A stretch of DNA of 64,000 nucleotides from Flavobacterium limi. Lineage in GTDB: Bacteria > Bacteroidota > Bacteroidia > Flavobacteriales > Flavobacteriaceae. The notes under the pieces were generated by a model that saw only the letters and a program-made list of their open reading frames with translations, ran no database searches and had not been told where the DNA came from. Made by a program: the position numbers and the translations under genes. Positions 44,237 through 52,640 of the stretch are shown here, in pieces (the first letter of the stretch is position 1; the number at the start of each line of letters is the position of its first letter). The stretch lies in the NCBI RefSeq assembly GCF_010645075.1, contig NZ_JAADZV010000001.1, positions 186,001-250,000 on the forward strand, in the 5' to 3' direction.

Positions 44237-44938
44237 ATGCGATTATTTTTTAGTTGTTTATTTCTGATATCGTTTTTTAATATTTTTTCTCAGGAAGAAA
44301 AGCCTGAGATTAAACCTGTGGTTAAAATTGATTCTTTATACAGGGAAGATCAGTTTTATTTTTCTGTTGGTTATAATCTTTTTTCTCAGGCTCCCGACGG
44401 CCTTAAGCAGGATAAATTTTCTGCCGGGATTTCTGCCGGTTTTTTGCGGGATATGCCTATCAATAAAAACAGAACAGTTGCAGTTGCAGCAGGCCTTGGC
44501 CTTTCTTATAAAAATTATTTTCATAACCTCACGATTTCTAAAAATAATGATGGGGAATTAATTTATGGAGTAAACGACTATAATGAATTTGTTTCAAATA
44601 AATACAGGCAGTATTCGGTAGATCTTCCGATAGAATTTAGATGGAGAAATTCTACTTATGAAAGCCATAAATTCTGGAGAATTTATGCTGGTCTTAAATT
44701 TAGCTATGTTTTAGCCAGTAAATCTGTTGTAGATGACGGCGATAATACCTATATAGTACGCAATAATCCTGATATCAACAGGTTTCAGTATGGTGCTACT
44801 ATTTCTGCAGGGTACAACACTTGGAATGCTTATTTTTATTATGGTCTGAATCCTTTGTTTAAAAATGTCTCAGATGTTTCGGGACAGGATATCAAAATGA
44901 GGACGATGAGTGTCGGTCTCATCTTTTATATTTTATAA
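44237..44938 (+). CDS. PorT-like outer-membrane beta-barrel protein
   Basis: The 233-residue protein has a signal peptide (to about residue 19, IFSQ) and about eight amphipathic strands with the look of the PorT/porin family (FYFSVGYNLFSQ, FSAGISAGFLRDMPINKNRTVAVAAGLGLSYKNY, QYSVDLPIEFRWRNST, FQYGATISAGYNTWNAYFYYGL). PorT itself is needed for type IX secretion and gliding, but similar barrels occur in many copies per genome and this one has no T9SS neighbours, so equivalence is not claimed. A TATATTTG box lies at 44168-44175. Its stop overlaps the convergent next gene by 6 bp. Confidence 0.65.
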   Translation: MRLFFSCLFLISFFNIFSQEEKPEIKPVVKIDSLYREDQFYFSVGYNLFSQAPDGLKQDKFSAGISAGFLRDMPINKNRTVAVAAGLGLSYKNYFHNLTISKNNDGELIYGVNDYNEFVSNKYRQYSVDLPIEFRWRNSTYESHKFWRIYAGLKFSYVLASKSVVDDGDNTYIVRNNPDINRFQYGATISAGYNTWNAYFYYGLNPLFKNVSDVSGQDIKMRTMSVGLIFYIL

Positions 44939-45565
44939 CCACAGATACAAAAACAAAAGCTGAGGAATAATTCCGACGAAAAGTCCTATTGTCAGTTCTT
45001 TAAAGGTATGAGCATTCATTTCCAGGCGTGATGATGCAACAATTCCGGTCAGTAAAATCAAAAAAGCAGGCCAATATGCATTATATAGCTGTAAATGCAT
45101 GTTCAGTCCAATTACAAAAACGGCAAAACCACTGATTGCCATCATGTGCAGACTCGCTTTTACCTTAAAAATCGAATAAATTAAAGCAAAAATGGTACTG
45201 AATAATCCGCCCAGAAAGAAGAAATGCAATTCAGGATAACGGCTTATTACAATACTCCTTTTTACAAGCAGGATTAGTAAAAAACATAGTAATGTGAGCG
45301 GAACGATACGCTGAGATGTATCAGGTATCATTACCGATTTTACATTTCCGGTTGATTTTAGCAAGAAAAAAAACAGTATTGGAACAATAAAAGTAATTAT
45401 CAGGATTTGGAATAAAACGAAATATTTTTCGTTAATACTAAAGACATCTCCCTTATAGTAAAGATAAAATAAGGCAGCATACATTGGTATAAAAATCGGA
45501 TGTAAAACATAGGAGAATATCGGAAGTATTTTTTTCAAAACGCACAGATTTAAGGTCTTCAACAA
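44933..45565 (-). CDS. Polytopic membrane protein, degenerate PAP2-like
   Basis: The 210-residue protein has about six transmembrane helices. Two places recall the PAP2 phosphatase motifs but are altered: KASLHMMAISGF where PSGH would be expected, and SSRLEMNAHTFKEL, an SR-x5-H-x3-E variant of the usual SR-x5-H-x3-D. The protein may be a diverged lipid phosphatase or a non-catalytic relative; similarity in motif spacing is all I have. Its 3' end overlaps the convergent barrel gene by 6 bp. Confidence 0.55.
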   Translation of the reverse strand: MLKTLNLCVLKKILPIFSYVLHPIFIPMYAALFYLYYKGDVFSINEKYFVLFQILIITFIVPILFFFLLKSTGNVKSVMIPDTSQRIVPLTLLCFLLILLVKRSIVISRYPELHFFFLGGLFSTIFALIYSIFKVKASLHMMAISGFAVFVIGLNMHLQLYNAYWPAFLILLTGIVASSRLEMNAHTFKELTIGLFVGIIPQLLFLYLWL

Positions 45566-45670
45566 ATATAATTGAAATATAAATAGGTTTTTTTAAAGCC
45601 TTTATTTTTTAAGAAAATCACAACTCTTTTCGTGGTTTAATGTTTAAATTTGAAAAAAGAAACTTTCTAA

Positions 45671-48139
45671 ATGAACGTAAATTTAAAAAGCCTTGTTCAG
45701 GTTCTTCATGCCGACTGGATTGGTACGGATGGACCTGTTTTAATTGAGCAGATTTCGATAGACAGCCGCTCTCTGCAAAATGGCCCACAGACTTTGTTTT
45801 TTGCATTATCAGGTGTAAACAATGATGCGCATACCTATATTTCAGAGTTGATAGAAAAAGGAGTGCGAAACTTTGTGGTGGAGTATATTCCTGAAAAGTA
45901 CCATGGGAAAGCCAATTTTTTACTCGTACAATCTGCTTTGGATGCTTTACAGAAGTTTGCTGCCCATCACAGAAATCTATTTAATTTTCCTGTTGTTGGA
46001 CTGACTGGCAGCAACGGAAAAACAATTGTAAAAGAATGGCTGAATTTTTTGCTGAGCCCTGATTATAATATTATCCGAAGCCCTAAAAGTTATAACTCAC
46101 AGGTTGGGGTACCGTTATCTGTTGTGGCAATTAACGAAAAGCATAATCTGGGTATTTTTGAAGCCGGAATTTCGACAGTTAATGAAATGGAGAAACTCGA
46201 ACAAATCATTAAACCAACCATAGGAATACTTACTAATATTGGGACAGCACACGATGAAGGGTTTTTAAATCTGGTACAAAAGATTGATGAAAAACTGCTG
46301 TTGTTTAAAGATTGTCCGGTAATTATTTACCAGAAAAATGAAATTGTCGACTCATGCCTGTCACAATTTGCAGCTGAATATATGCTGCACCCCCGAAAAC
46401 TTTTTTCATGGAGTTATACTGATCCTACGGCTGATGTTTTTATTTTGAAAAGAGAAATTAAGGACGAAGTGACCTTAATTCAATACCAGTTTAAAAAAGA
46501 AAATCACGATTTAGAAATCCCCTTTAGCGATTCGGCTTCTGTAGAAAATGCAGTTTCCTGCTTACTAACGCTGCTTTATCTTGAATACGACGCTGAAACA
46601 ATTCAAAACAGAATGCAGGGATTGTATCCGGTGGAAATGCGCCTGGAAGTCAAAAATGGGATTCATAACTGCAGTATTATTGATGATAGTTACAGTTCCG
46701 ATTTTCAGTCCCTTAAAATAGCACTGGATTTTCTGGAAAGTCAAAAAAAGAACGCTTCCAAAACGGTTATTTTATCCGATATTTTTCAAAGCGGATTTTC
46801 AAATGAAGAATTATATTTTAAAGTAGCACAGTTAATCGCTGATAATAAAGTTAACCGTGTTATTGGGATTGGTTCAACGATTTCGTCATTCAAAAACAAG
46901 TTTTCGAATTGTCTAACCTATCAAAATACTGCCGGATTTATCAATGATTTTGAGAATCTGAATTTTGCCAACGAAACCATTTTAATAAAAGGAGCAAGGT
47001 CGTTTCAGTTTGAAGAGATCGTGTTTCTTCTGGAAGAGAAAACCCATGAAACCATTCTCGAAATCAATCTGAATTCCATTAGTCATAACTTAAATTTCTT
47101 TAAATCTAAATTAGCCAATAATGTTAAGATTATGGTGATGGTAAAAGCATTTGGATATGGAAACGGAGGATTGGAAATCGCCAAATTGCTCGAACATCAT
47201 AAGGTAGATTATTTAGGTGTGGCTTTCGCTGATGAAGGAATTTCGCTGAAAAACGGGGGAATAAAATTACCCATCATGGTTTTAAACCCGGAATCGACCA
47301 GTTTTGCATCGATTATTCAGTATCAGTTAGAACCTGAAATTTATAGTTTAAAAGGGTTAAATGCTTTTCTGAAAATTGCTCGTGAAAAGAATTTAAAAGA
47401 CTTTCCTATTCATATAAAACTCGATACCGGAATGCACCGTCTGGGTTTTGAAGAAAATACAATTGATGAATTGATTGAAACTTTAAAAGGAAATTCAACC
47501 GTTCGTATTCAGAGTATTTTATCACACATGGCGACCAGCGACGATATGAAACATTATGATTTTGCAATGTCTCAGATTCGATTGTTCGAAAAACTGTCTT
47601 CAAAACTAATGAATGAATTAAGTGTAAATCCAATTCGTCATATCCTGAATACTTCCGGAATCAGTAATTTTCCGGGTGCACAATATAATATGGTGCGTTT
47701 AGGAATTGGCCTTTACGGAGTTTCTAATGATGCTTCAGAACAAAAATATCTGGAAAATGTAGGAACTTTAAAATCTATTATTTCGCAGGTTCGAACGATC
47801 CCGGCCGGAGACAGCGTTGGTTATGGAAGAAGATTTATGGCTGTTAAGGAAACTAAAATTGCGACTATTCCCATTGGTTATGCTGACGGAATTTCGAGAT
47901 TGTGGGGTAATGGCGTGGGTTATATTAGGATTAAAAATCAAAAAGCATCTATTGTTGGTAGTGTCTGTATGGATATGCTGATGGTTGATGTTAGCGGAAT
48001 TGACTGCAAAGAAGGAGATTCTGTAATTATTTTTGGAGAAAGCCCTACTGTAACTGAGATCGCTGATGCTTTAAAAACCATTCCTTATGAAATTCTGACT
48101 AGTATTTCGCAACGTGTCAAAAGGGTATTTTTTAGGTAG
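45671..48139 (+). CDS. murF-alr: Bifunctional MurF - alanine racemase
   Basis: The 822-residue protein joins two peptidoglycan enzymes. Residues 1-455 form MurF, which adds D-Ala-D-Ala to the UDP-MurNAc-tripeptide: substrate domain, ATP loop GLTGSNGKT with Lys117, and the C-terminal ligase domain. Residues about 460-822 form PLP-dependent alanine racemase: Lys492 in VKAFGYGNGG binds the cofactor, and IPIGYADGISR carries the catalytic Tyr region. Fusing the D-alanine maker to the D-Ala-D-Ala user is a recognised Bacteroidota arrangement. A TAAATTTG box at 45645-45652 lies 19 bp upstream of the ATG. Confidence 0.95.
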   Translation: MNVNLKSLVQVLHADWIGTDGPVLIEQISIDSRSLQNGPQTLFFALSGVNNDAHTYISELIEKGVRNFVVEYIPEKYHGKANFLLVQSALDALQKFAAHHRNLFNFPVVGLTGSNGKTIVKEWLNFLLSPDYNIIRSPKSYNSQVGVPLSVVAINEKHNLGIFEAGISTVNEMEKLEQIIKPTIGILTNIGTAHDEGFLNLVQKIDEKLLLFKDCPVIIYQKNEIVDSCLSQFAAEYMLHPRKLFSWSYTDPTADVFILKREIKDEVTLIQYQFKKENHDLEIPFSDSASVENAVSCLLTLLYLEYDAETIQNRMQGLYPVEMRLEVKNGIHNCSIIDDSYSSDFQSLKIALDFLESQKKNASKTVILSDIFQSGFSNEELYFKVAQLIADNKVNRVIGIGSTISSFKNKFSNCLTYQNTAGFINDFENLNFANETILIKGARSFQFEEIVFLLEEKTHETILEINLNSISHNLNFFKSKLANNVKIMVMVKAFGYGNGGLEIAKLLEHHKVDYLGVAFADEGISLKNGGIKLPIMVLNPESTSFASIIQYQLEPEIYSLKGLNAFLKIAREKNLKDFPIHIKLDTGMHRLGFEENTIDELIETLKGNSTVRIQSILSHMATSDDMKHYDFAMSQIRLFEKLSSKLMNELSVNPIRHILNTSGISNFPGAQYNMVRLGIGLYGVSNDASEQKYLENVGTLKSIISQVRTIPAGDSVGYGRRFMAVKETKIATIPIGYADGISRLWGNGVGYIRIKNQKASIVGSVCMDMLMVDVSGIDCKEGDSVIIFGESPTVTEIADALKTIPYEILTSISQRVKRVFFR

Positions 48140-48205
48140 TTTAAAGAAACTTTCAGGAAAATTACGTAATTTAGATACCTATTAATTACATAAAAAGAAA
48201 CAATT

Positions 48206-48589
48206 ATGGGATTCATTTCAGAATTTAAGGAATTTGCCATGAAAGGCAACGTAGTCGATTTGGCTGTCGGTGTTATTATTGGAGCTGCTTTTGGAAAAAT
48301 TGTAAGCTCACTAATTGAAGATGTAATTACACCGTTAATATTGAAACCTGCTTTAGACGCGGCAAATTTATCAACCATAGAACAGTTAGTTGCTTTTGGT
48401 GGAGTAAAATACGGAATGTTTCTTTCTGCAGTAATTAACTTTATAATTGTCGCTTTCGTTTTGTTCTTAATCATTAAAGGGATAAACAATTTGAAAAAGA
48501 AGGAGGAGCCAACACCATCTTCTCCCGCTGGTCCAACTCAGGAAGAATTGCTTACCCAGATTAGAGATCTTTTGAAAAATAAACAATAA
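48206..48589 (+). CDS. mscL: Large-conductance mechanosensitive channel
   Basis: The 127-residue protein is a standard MscL: an amphipathic N-terminal helix, the first transmembrane helix and pore constriction in [30 protein letters not shown], a periplasmic loop, a second helix (about 75-98) and a charged C-terminal helix. It forms a pentamer that opens under membrane tension to release solutes on osmotic downshift. It begins 66 bp after murF-alr and ends before an intrinsic terminator. Confidence 0.96.
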   Translation: MGFISEFKEFAMKGNVVDLAVGVIIGAAFGKIVSSLIEDVITPLILKPALDAANLSTIEQLVAFGGVKYGMFLSAVINFIIVAFVLFLIIKGINNLKKKEEPTPSSPAGPTQEELLTQIRDLLKNKQ

Positions 48590-48620
48590 TACAATATACC
48601 GCTACACTAAAGTCTAACTT

Positions 48621-48650
48621 AACCGCTTCTTGATTGAGGCGGTTTTTTTT
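48621..48650 (+). terminator. Intrinsic terminator after mscL
   Basis: AACCGC and GCGGTT pair (with inner partial pairing) and are followed by eight T. Confidence 0.85.
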
Positions 48651-48694
48651 GTTTTGTTTAATTTGTAACAATTTGTTATTTTTTGTGAATCGAA

Positions 48695-48724
48695 TTGTAT
48701 TAGTATTTATTATCCTTACTTTTG
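48695..48724 (+). promoter_or_regulatory. Vegetative promoter before asd
   Basis: TTG (48695-48697), 19 bp, TACTTTTG (48717-48724): an exact match to the Bacteroidota consensus. The leader is about 33 nt. Confidence 0.8.
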
Positions 48725-48762
48725 CAATCTAAATTAGAACATCCATAATAAAAAATATAAAA

Positions 48763-49752
48763 ATGAGAATAGCGGTTGTAGGCGCCACCGGTATGGTAGG
48801 CGAGATAATGTTGAAAGTATTAGCAGAAAGAAATTTTCCGGTTACAGAATTAATTCCTGTTGCTTCAGAGAAATCTGTAGGGAAGGAAATCGAATATAAA
48901 GGTCAAAAATATAAAGTGGTTGGTTTACAGACCGCTGTTGATTTAAAAGCTGATATCGCTGTTTTCTCAGCAGGAGGTGATACTTCATTAGAGTGGGCTC
49001 CAAAATTTGCTGCTGCCGGAACAACGGTAATTGATAATTCTTCTGCCTGGAGAATGGATCCGACAAAAAAACTAATCGTTCCCGAAATCAACGCAGAATC
49101 TTTAACTAAAGAAGATAAAATCATCGCAAATCCAAACTGTTCTACTATTCAGATGGTATTGACTTTGGCTCCTTTGCACAGAAAATACAATATCAAAAGA
49201 ATTATTGTTTCTACTTATCAGTCTATTACCGGTACTGGTGTAAAAGCGGTGAGACAATTAGAAAATGAGTATGCAGGGGTTGAAGGTGATATGGCATATA
49301 AATACCCAATTCACAGAAATGCAATCCCACAATGTGATAGTTTTGAAGCTAACGGATACACGAAAGAAGAAATGAAATTAGTTCGTGAAACTCAAAAAAT
49401 TCTTGCTGATAATACGATCAGAGTTACGGCAACTGCTGTTCGTGTTCCTGTTGTTGGAGGTCACAGTGAGGCAGTAAATGTTGAGTTCACAAATGATTTT
49501 GAAGTGAATGAAGTTCGCGAAATTTTACAAAATACTGATGGAGTAGTGGTACAGGATGATTTGGATGCATTTTCTTATCCAATGCCTTTATTTGCTGAGG
49601 GTAAAAATGAGGTTTTCGTTGGAAGAATCCGTCGTGACGAAAGCCAGCCAAATACACTTAACATGTGGATCGTTGCTGATAACTTAAGAAAAGGAGCGGC
49701 TACAAACACAATCCAGATTGCTGAGTATTTAATTCAGGCTGGTTTGGTATAA
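48763..49752 (+). CDS. asd: Aspartate-semialdehyde dehydrogenase
   Basis: The 329-residue protein has the NADP-binding loop VVGATGMVGEIM, the catalytic Cys in IANPNCSTIQMVL, and the conserved STYQSITGTGVKAV and RVPVVGGHSEAV blocks. It reduces aspartyl phosphate to aspartate semialdehyde, the branch point to lysine, threonine, methionine and diaminopimelate for peptidoglycan. It is a single-gene unit with a consensus promoter and a terminator on either side of the converging neighbour. Confidence 0.97.
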   Translation: MRIAVVGATGMVGEIMLKVLAERNFPVTELIPVASEKSVGKEIEYKGQKYKVVGLQTAVDLKADIAVFSAGGDTSLEWAPKFAAAGTTVIDNSSAWRMDPTKKLIVPEINAESLTKEDKIIANPNCSTIQMVLTLAPLHRKYNIKRIIVSTYQSITGTGVKAVRQLENEYAGVEGDMAYKYPIHRNAIPQCDSFEANGYTKEEMKLVRETQKILADNTIRVTATAVRVPVVGGHSEAVNVEFTNDFEVNEVREILQNTDGVVVQDDLDAFSYPMPLFAEGKNEVFVGRIRRDESQPNTLNMWIVADNLRKGAATNTIQIAEYLIQAGLV

Positions 49753-49781
49753 ACTGAGGTTACAAAAATTGTTATAAAAAG

Positions 49782-49817
49782 AAAACCGTAATTACGAAAA
49801 GTGATTACGGTTTTTTT
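49782..49817 (+). terminator. Intrinsic terminator after asd
   Basis: AAAACCGTAAT pairs perfectly with ATTACGGTTTT over an 11-nt loop, then a T-run. Confidence 0.9.
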
Positions 49818-49835
49818 ATGAGTATAGTCCAAAAT

Positions 49836-49864
49836 AAAAGCGAGAACATAATTCTCGCTTTTTA
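49836..49864 (-). terminator. Terminator after the ferredoxin gene
   Basis: AAAAGCGAGAA pairs with TTCTCGCTTTT over a 5-nt loop, 5 bp past the ferredoxin stop; the symmetric arms could also back up the asd terminator. Confidence 0.8.
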
Positions 49865-49868
49865 TATT

Positions 49869-50186
49869 TTAATATTCCGGAGCCAGTTCAAGTTCCAAAC
49901 CTTCTAATTCTGTAGTAATTGGAATCTGACATCCTAAACGGCTGTTCGATTTAACATAAAATGCTTCTGAAAGCATGGCTTCTTCATCATCTCCCATTTC
50001 CGGTAATGCAACATCATTTAAGACATAGCACTGGCAGGAAGCACACATGGCCATTCCGCCACAGGTTCCTTCAACAGGAAGCTCATATGCTTTGCATAAC
50101 TCCATTATATTCATTGCCATATCAGTTGGAGCCTGTAATTCGTGTATAACTCCTTCCCGGTCTTTAATCTTTATTAATACATCCAT
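49869..50186 (-). CDS. 2Fe-2S ferredoxin (adrenodoxin type)
   Basis: The 105-residue protein carries the plant/adrenodoxin cluster pattern C-x5-C-x2-C in EGTCGGMAMCASCQCY, with the fourth Cys in SRLGCQIPI, and the preceding beta-grasp fold. It carries electrons in the cytoplasm. The adrenodoxin subtype is often linked to Fe-S cluster assembly, and NifU-like and Mrp genes lie about 1 kb away on the same strand, although a secreted-protein gene intervenes. Confidence 0.93.
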   Translation of the reverse strand: MDVLIKIKDREGVIHELQAPTDMAMNIMELCKAYELPVEGTCGGMAMCASCQCYVLNDVALPEMGDDEEAMLSEAFYVKSNSRLGCQIPITTELEGLELELAPEY

Positions 50187-50250
50187 TTTAAACTATTGGA
50201 ATTTTACTTATTATAATTTGATAACGTGAACAATATCCTAAAATTATTTG

Positions 50251-50733
50251 CTAACTACTTGTTTTTAAGCTAAATGCAAATTCTTTTCTGCTGCTTTCTT
50301 TAAGGTGCATTTTGGCACCTAGTATATTTCCCCCTTTTTCTAATAAGGTAACAATGGCAATTACTGAATAATAATCTTTATCCAATTGAAAAATTAAAGT
50401 ACCCTCATAAGTGGTATTTACTATTCCTTGTTTATCAGTCGAAGATGATATTTTTCTTGGATGTGAAAACTCTGCTGAGTTGTAAGCCGCCTTATTTGAA
50501 AATTTTGGCTTTCCTTCACAAAAATCATACAAAAAATCATAATTACCTAATCGCAAGCTACCTTCTTCGCTATTTCTATTAATCAAAAAAACAATTTTTC
50601 CGGAATAGCTGTAATCAGACCATTCTTCTGATTCATTCAGCCAGGCTTTGTCTACAATTAATGTTTCTGTACCTTGCTGAGCATAATTAATAGCAACCCA
50701 AAACAATAATAAGAGTATGTAATATTTTTTCAT
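50251..50733 (-). CDS. Secreted protein of unknown function
   Basis: The 160-residue protein has a signal peptide (1-18, INYAQ) and a beta-rich mature part with a single Cys and no recognisable motif (SGKIVFLINRNSEEGSLRLGNYDFLYDF, YEGTLIFQLDKDYYSVIAIV). It may be a small periplasmic or outer-membrane-associated protein. The 202-bp gap upstream (50734-50935) is AT-rich without a clear promoter or repeat. Confidence 0.55.
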   Translation of the reverse strand: MKKYYILLLLFWVAINYAQQGTETLIVDKAWLNESEEWSDYSYSGKIVFLINRNSEEGSLRLGNYDFLYDFCEGKPKFSNKAAYNSAEFSHPRKISSSTDKQGIVNTTYEGTLIFQLDKDYYSVIAIVTLLEKGGNILGAKMHLKESSRKEFAFSLKTSS

Positions 50734-50935
50734 GATTTAAGATTTAGGGGTTATGTTACAAATTTAAGTTAAATGTGTAACAATTTCTTAATAAAATGTC
50801 TTAAATCTTTGCGTTATTTTTTATTGAAATCGTAAAAAATATTGTCTTTTGATTGTTTAATTGAAAAAAATCTATTAAAACAGGTCAAATACCCATTATT
50901 CTTGTTAAATGTTCAAACTAAAAAAAGAGCGTTTA

Positions 50936-51175
50936 TTACATAATATTTACCACAGTTTCTATTTGCGGAGCATATTTTTTGATAGTTGTTTCTACACCTG
51001 CTTTTAAGGTCATCTGATTAACGCTGCAGCTAATGCATGCCCCTTCAAGACGCACTTTTACATGTTTATCGTCTTCTATTGAAATCAGCGTAATGTCCCC
51101 GCCATCAGAATTTAAAAAAGGTCTGATTTCATCAAGGGCCAGTAATACGTTGCTTGTTAATTCTTCTGTTGTCAT
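50936..51175 (-). CDS. NifU-like Fe-S scaffold protein (NFU domain)
   Basis: The 79-residue protein is a stand-alone NFU domain: EIRPFLNSDGGDITLISIED then LEGACISCSVNQMTLKAGVE, with the CxxC that holds a transient Fe-S cluster between two monomers. It delivers clusters to target proteins. It follows mrp on the same strand, and the gap of 74 bp contains the duplicated 16-bp repeat. Confidence 0.93.
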   Translation of the reverse strand: MTTEELTSNVLLALDEIRPFLNSDGGDITLISIEDDKHVKVRLEGACISCSVNQMTLKAGVETTIKKYAPQIETVVNIM

Positions 51176-51182
51176 AATATTA

Positions 51183-51245
51183 ATGTGTCAATTAGAGAAT
51201 GTGTCAATTAGAGAATGAAATTTTCTAATTATCAAATTATCTCAA
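51183..51245. repeat. Duplicated 16-bp unit and inverted AATTATC repeats in the nifU-mrp gap
   Basis: ATGTGTCAATTAGAGA occurs twice head to tail (51183-51198, 51199-51214). It is followed by TCTAATTATC and CTCAATTATCTAATT, partly the inverse of the first units, so an AU-rich hairpin can form between the two genes. Confidence 0.75.
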
Positions 51246-51249
51246 TTAT

Positions 51250-52380
51250 CTAATTCTTTTTAACTGCTGAACAACCCGCCATTGTTGTGATTTTTATGGC
51301 TTCTGTTGCAGGCAGGCTTTCATTTCTGTTTACTGTTTCCTGAACTACGTTTCGTGTAATTTCTTCAAATACAGTTTCAATTGGTGAAGCTGTTTGTAAA
51401 GCTGCCGGACGACCATAATCTCCTGCTTCACGAATAGATTGTACAATTGGAACTTCTCCTAAAAATGGAACATTTAAATCCTCTGCCAGATTTTTAGCTC
51501 CTTCCTGGCCAAAGATATAGTATTTATTGTCAGGTAATTCTTCGGGTGTAAAGTACGCCATATTTTCGATAATTCCCAAAACAGGTACATTTATATTCTC
51601 CTGCATGAACATTGCTACTCCTTTTTTGGCATCTGCCAAAGCCACAGCTTGCGGAGTACTTACCACAACAGCTCCTGTGATAGGTAGTGACTGCATGATC
51701 GAAAGATGAATATCTCCTGTTCCCGGAGGTAAATCAAGAAGCATAAAATCAAGTTCTCCCCAATCTGCATCAAAAATCATTTGGTTCAAAGCTTTCGCGG
51801 CCATTGGCCCTCTCCATATTACGGCCTGACTTGGTGCTGTAAAAAAGCCGATAGAAAGCATTTTGATTTCATAACTTTCAACAGGTTTCATTTTTGATTT
51901 TCCGTCAACAGTAATCGAAACTGGTTTTTCGTTTTCAACATCAAACATAATTGGCATAGAAGGGCCATAAATATCAGCGTCCAAAACGCCAACCTTAAAT
52001 CCCATTTTTGCCAGTGTTACGGCTAAATTTGCAGTGACAGTAGATTTTCCAACGCCTCCTTTTCCCGAAGCAACAGCAATAATATTTTTGATTCCAGGAA
52101 TTGCACGGCCTTTAATTTCGGCTTTTTCAGGAACTTCAACTTTAACATTTACTTTAATTTTTGCTTCTGGCGATACTAATTCATGAATCGTTTTTTTGAT
52201 ATCGTCTTCTGCTCTTTTTTTTATATGCATGGCAGGCGTATGAAGTACTAAATCTACCACAACTTCATCACCAAAGGTAATAACGTTGGCAACTGCACCA
52301 CTTTCAACCATATTTTTACCTTCTCCCGCTATAGTTATCGTTTCTAAAGCTTTAAGAATTTCTTTTCTATCTAATTTCAT
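51250..52380 (-). CDS. Mrp/NBP35-type Fe-S cluster carrier ATPase
   Basis: From the ATG at 52380 the protein is 376 residues; an upstream in-frame ATG (52425) would add 15 residues not typical of the family. It has an N-terminal DUF59/MIP18-like domain (1-85), a deviant Walker A loop VASGKGGVGKST (about residue 105) and the ParA-type ATPase core (DADIYGPSMP, LDLPPGTGD). Mrp proteins carry Fe-S clusters to apo-enzymes. Its terminal segment has a lone Cys (GCSAV) instead of the CxxC found in many members. It lies beside a NifU-like gene on the same strand. Confidence 0.93.
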   Translation of the reverse strand: MKLDRKEILKALETITIAGEGKNMVESGAVANVITFGDEVVVDLVLHTPAMHIKKRAEDDIKKTIHELVSPEAKIKVNVKVEVPEKAEIKGRAIPGIKNIIAVASGKGGVGKSTVTANLAVTLAKMGFKVGVLDADIYGPSMPIMFDVENEKPVSITVDGKSKMKPVESYEIKMLSIGFFTAPSQAVIWRGPMAAKALNQMIFDADWGELDFMLLDLPPGTGDIHLSIMQSLPITGAVVVSTPQAVALADAKKGVAMFMQENINVPVLGIIENMAYFTPEELPDNKYYIFGQEGAKNLAEDLNVPFLGEVPIVQSIREAGDYGRPAALQTASPIETVFEEITRNVVQETVNRNESLPATEAIKITTMAGCSAVKKN

Positions 52381-52588
52381 TTTGATATAATGTTTTCTAA
52401 TGATCGAAATTAATTTTTTATTCAACTAATTTCAGTTTGCAAAGATAAGGCATTAAGTTCGGATTTTTTAGTGTTTTGAATTGTATTTGTTGATATTACA
52501 ATTATTCAAAATGATTGGATTACATATTTAGAAGAGAGTCTGAATAATTCTTTTTTTTTAAATGCAGAAATTAGATTGAATAAAAACA

Positions 52589-52621
52589 AAAAACCGCCAA
52601 AATTCTGATTTGACGGTCTTT
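52589..52621 (-). terminator. Terminator after the ABC permease gene
   Basis: On the minus strand ACCGTCAAA and TTTTGGCGGTTTTTT form a stem with one mismatch, then a T-run, 20 bp past the stop. Confidence 0.75.
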
Positions 52622-52640
52622 AAAAAAATGGCCTACAAGT

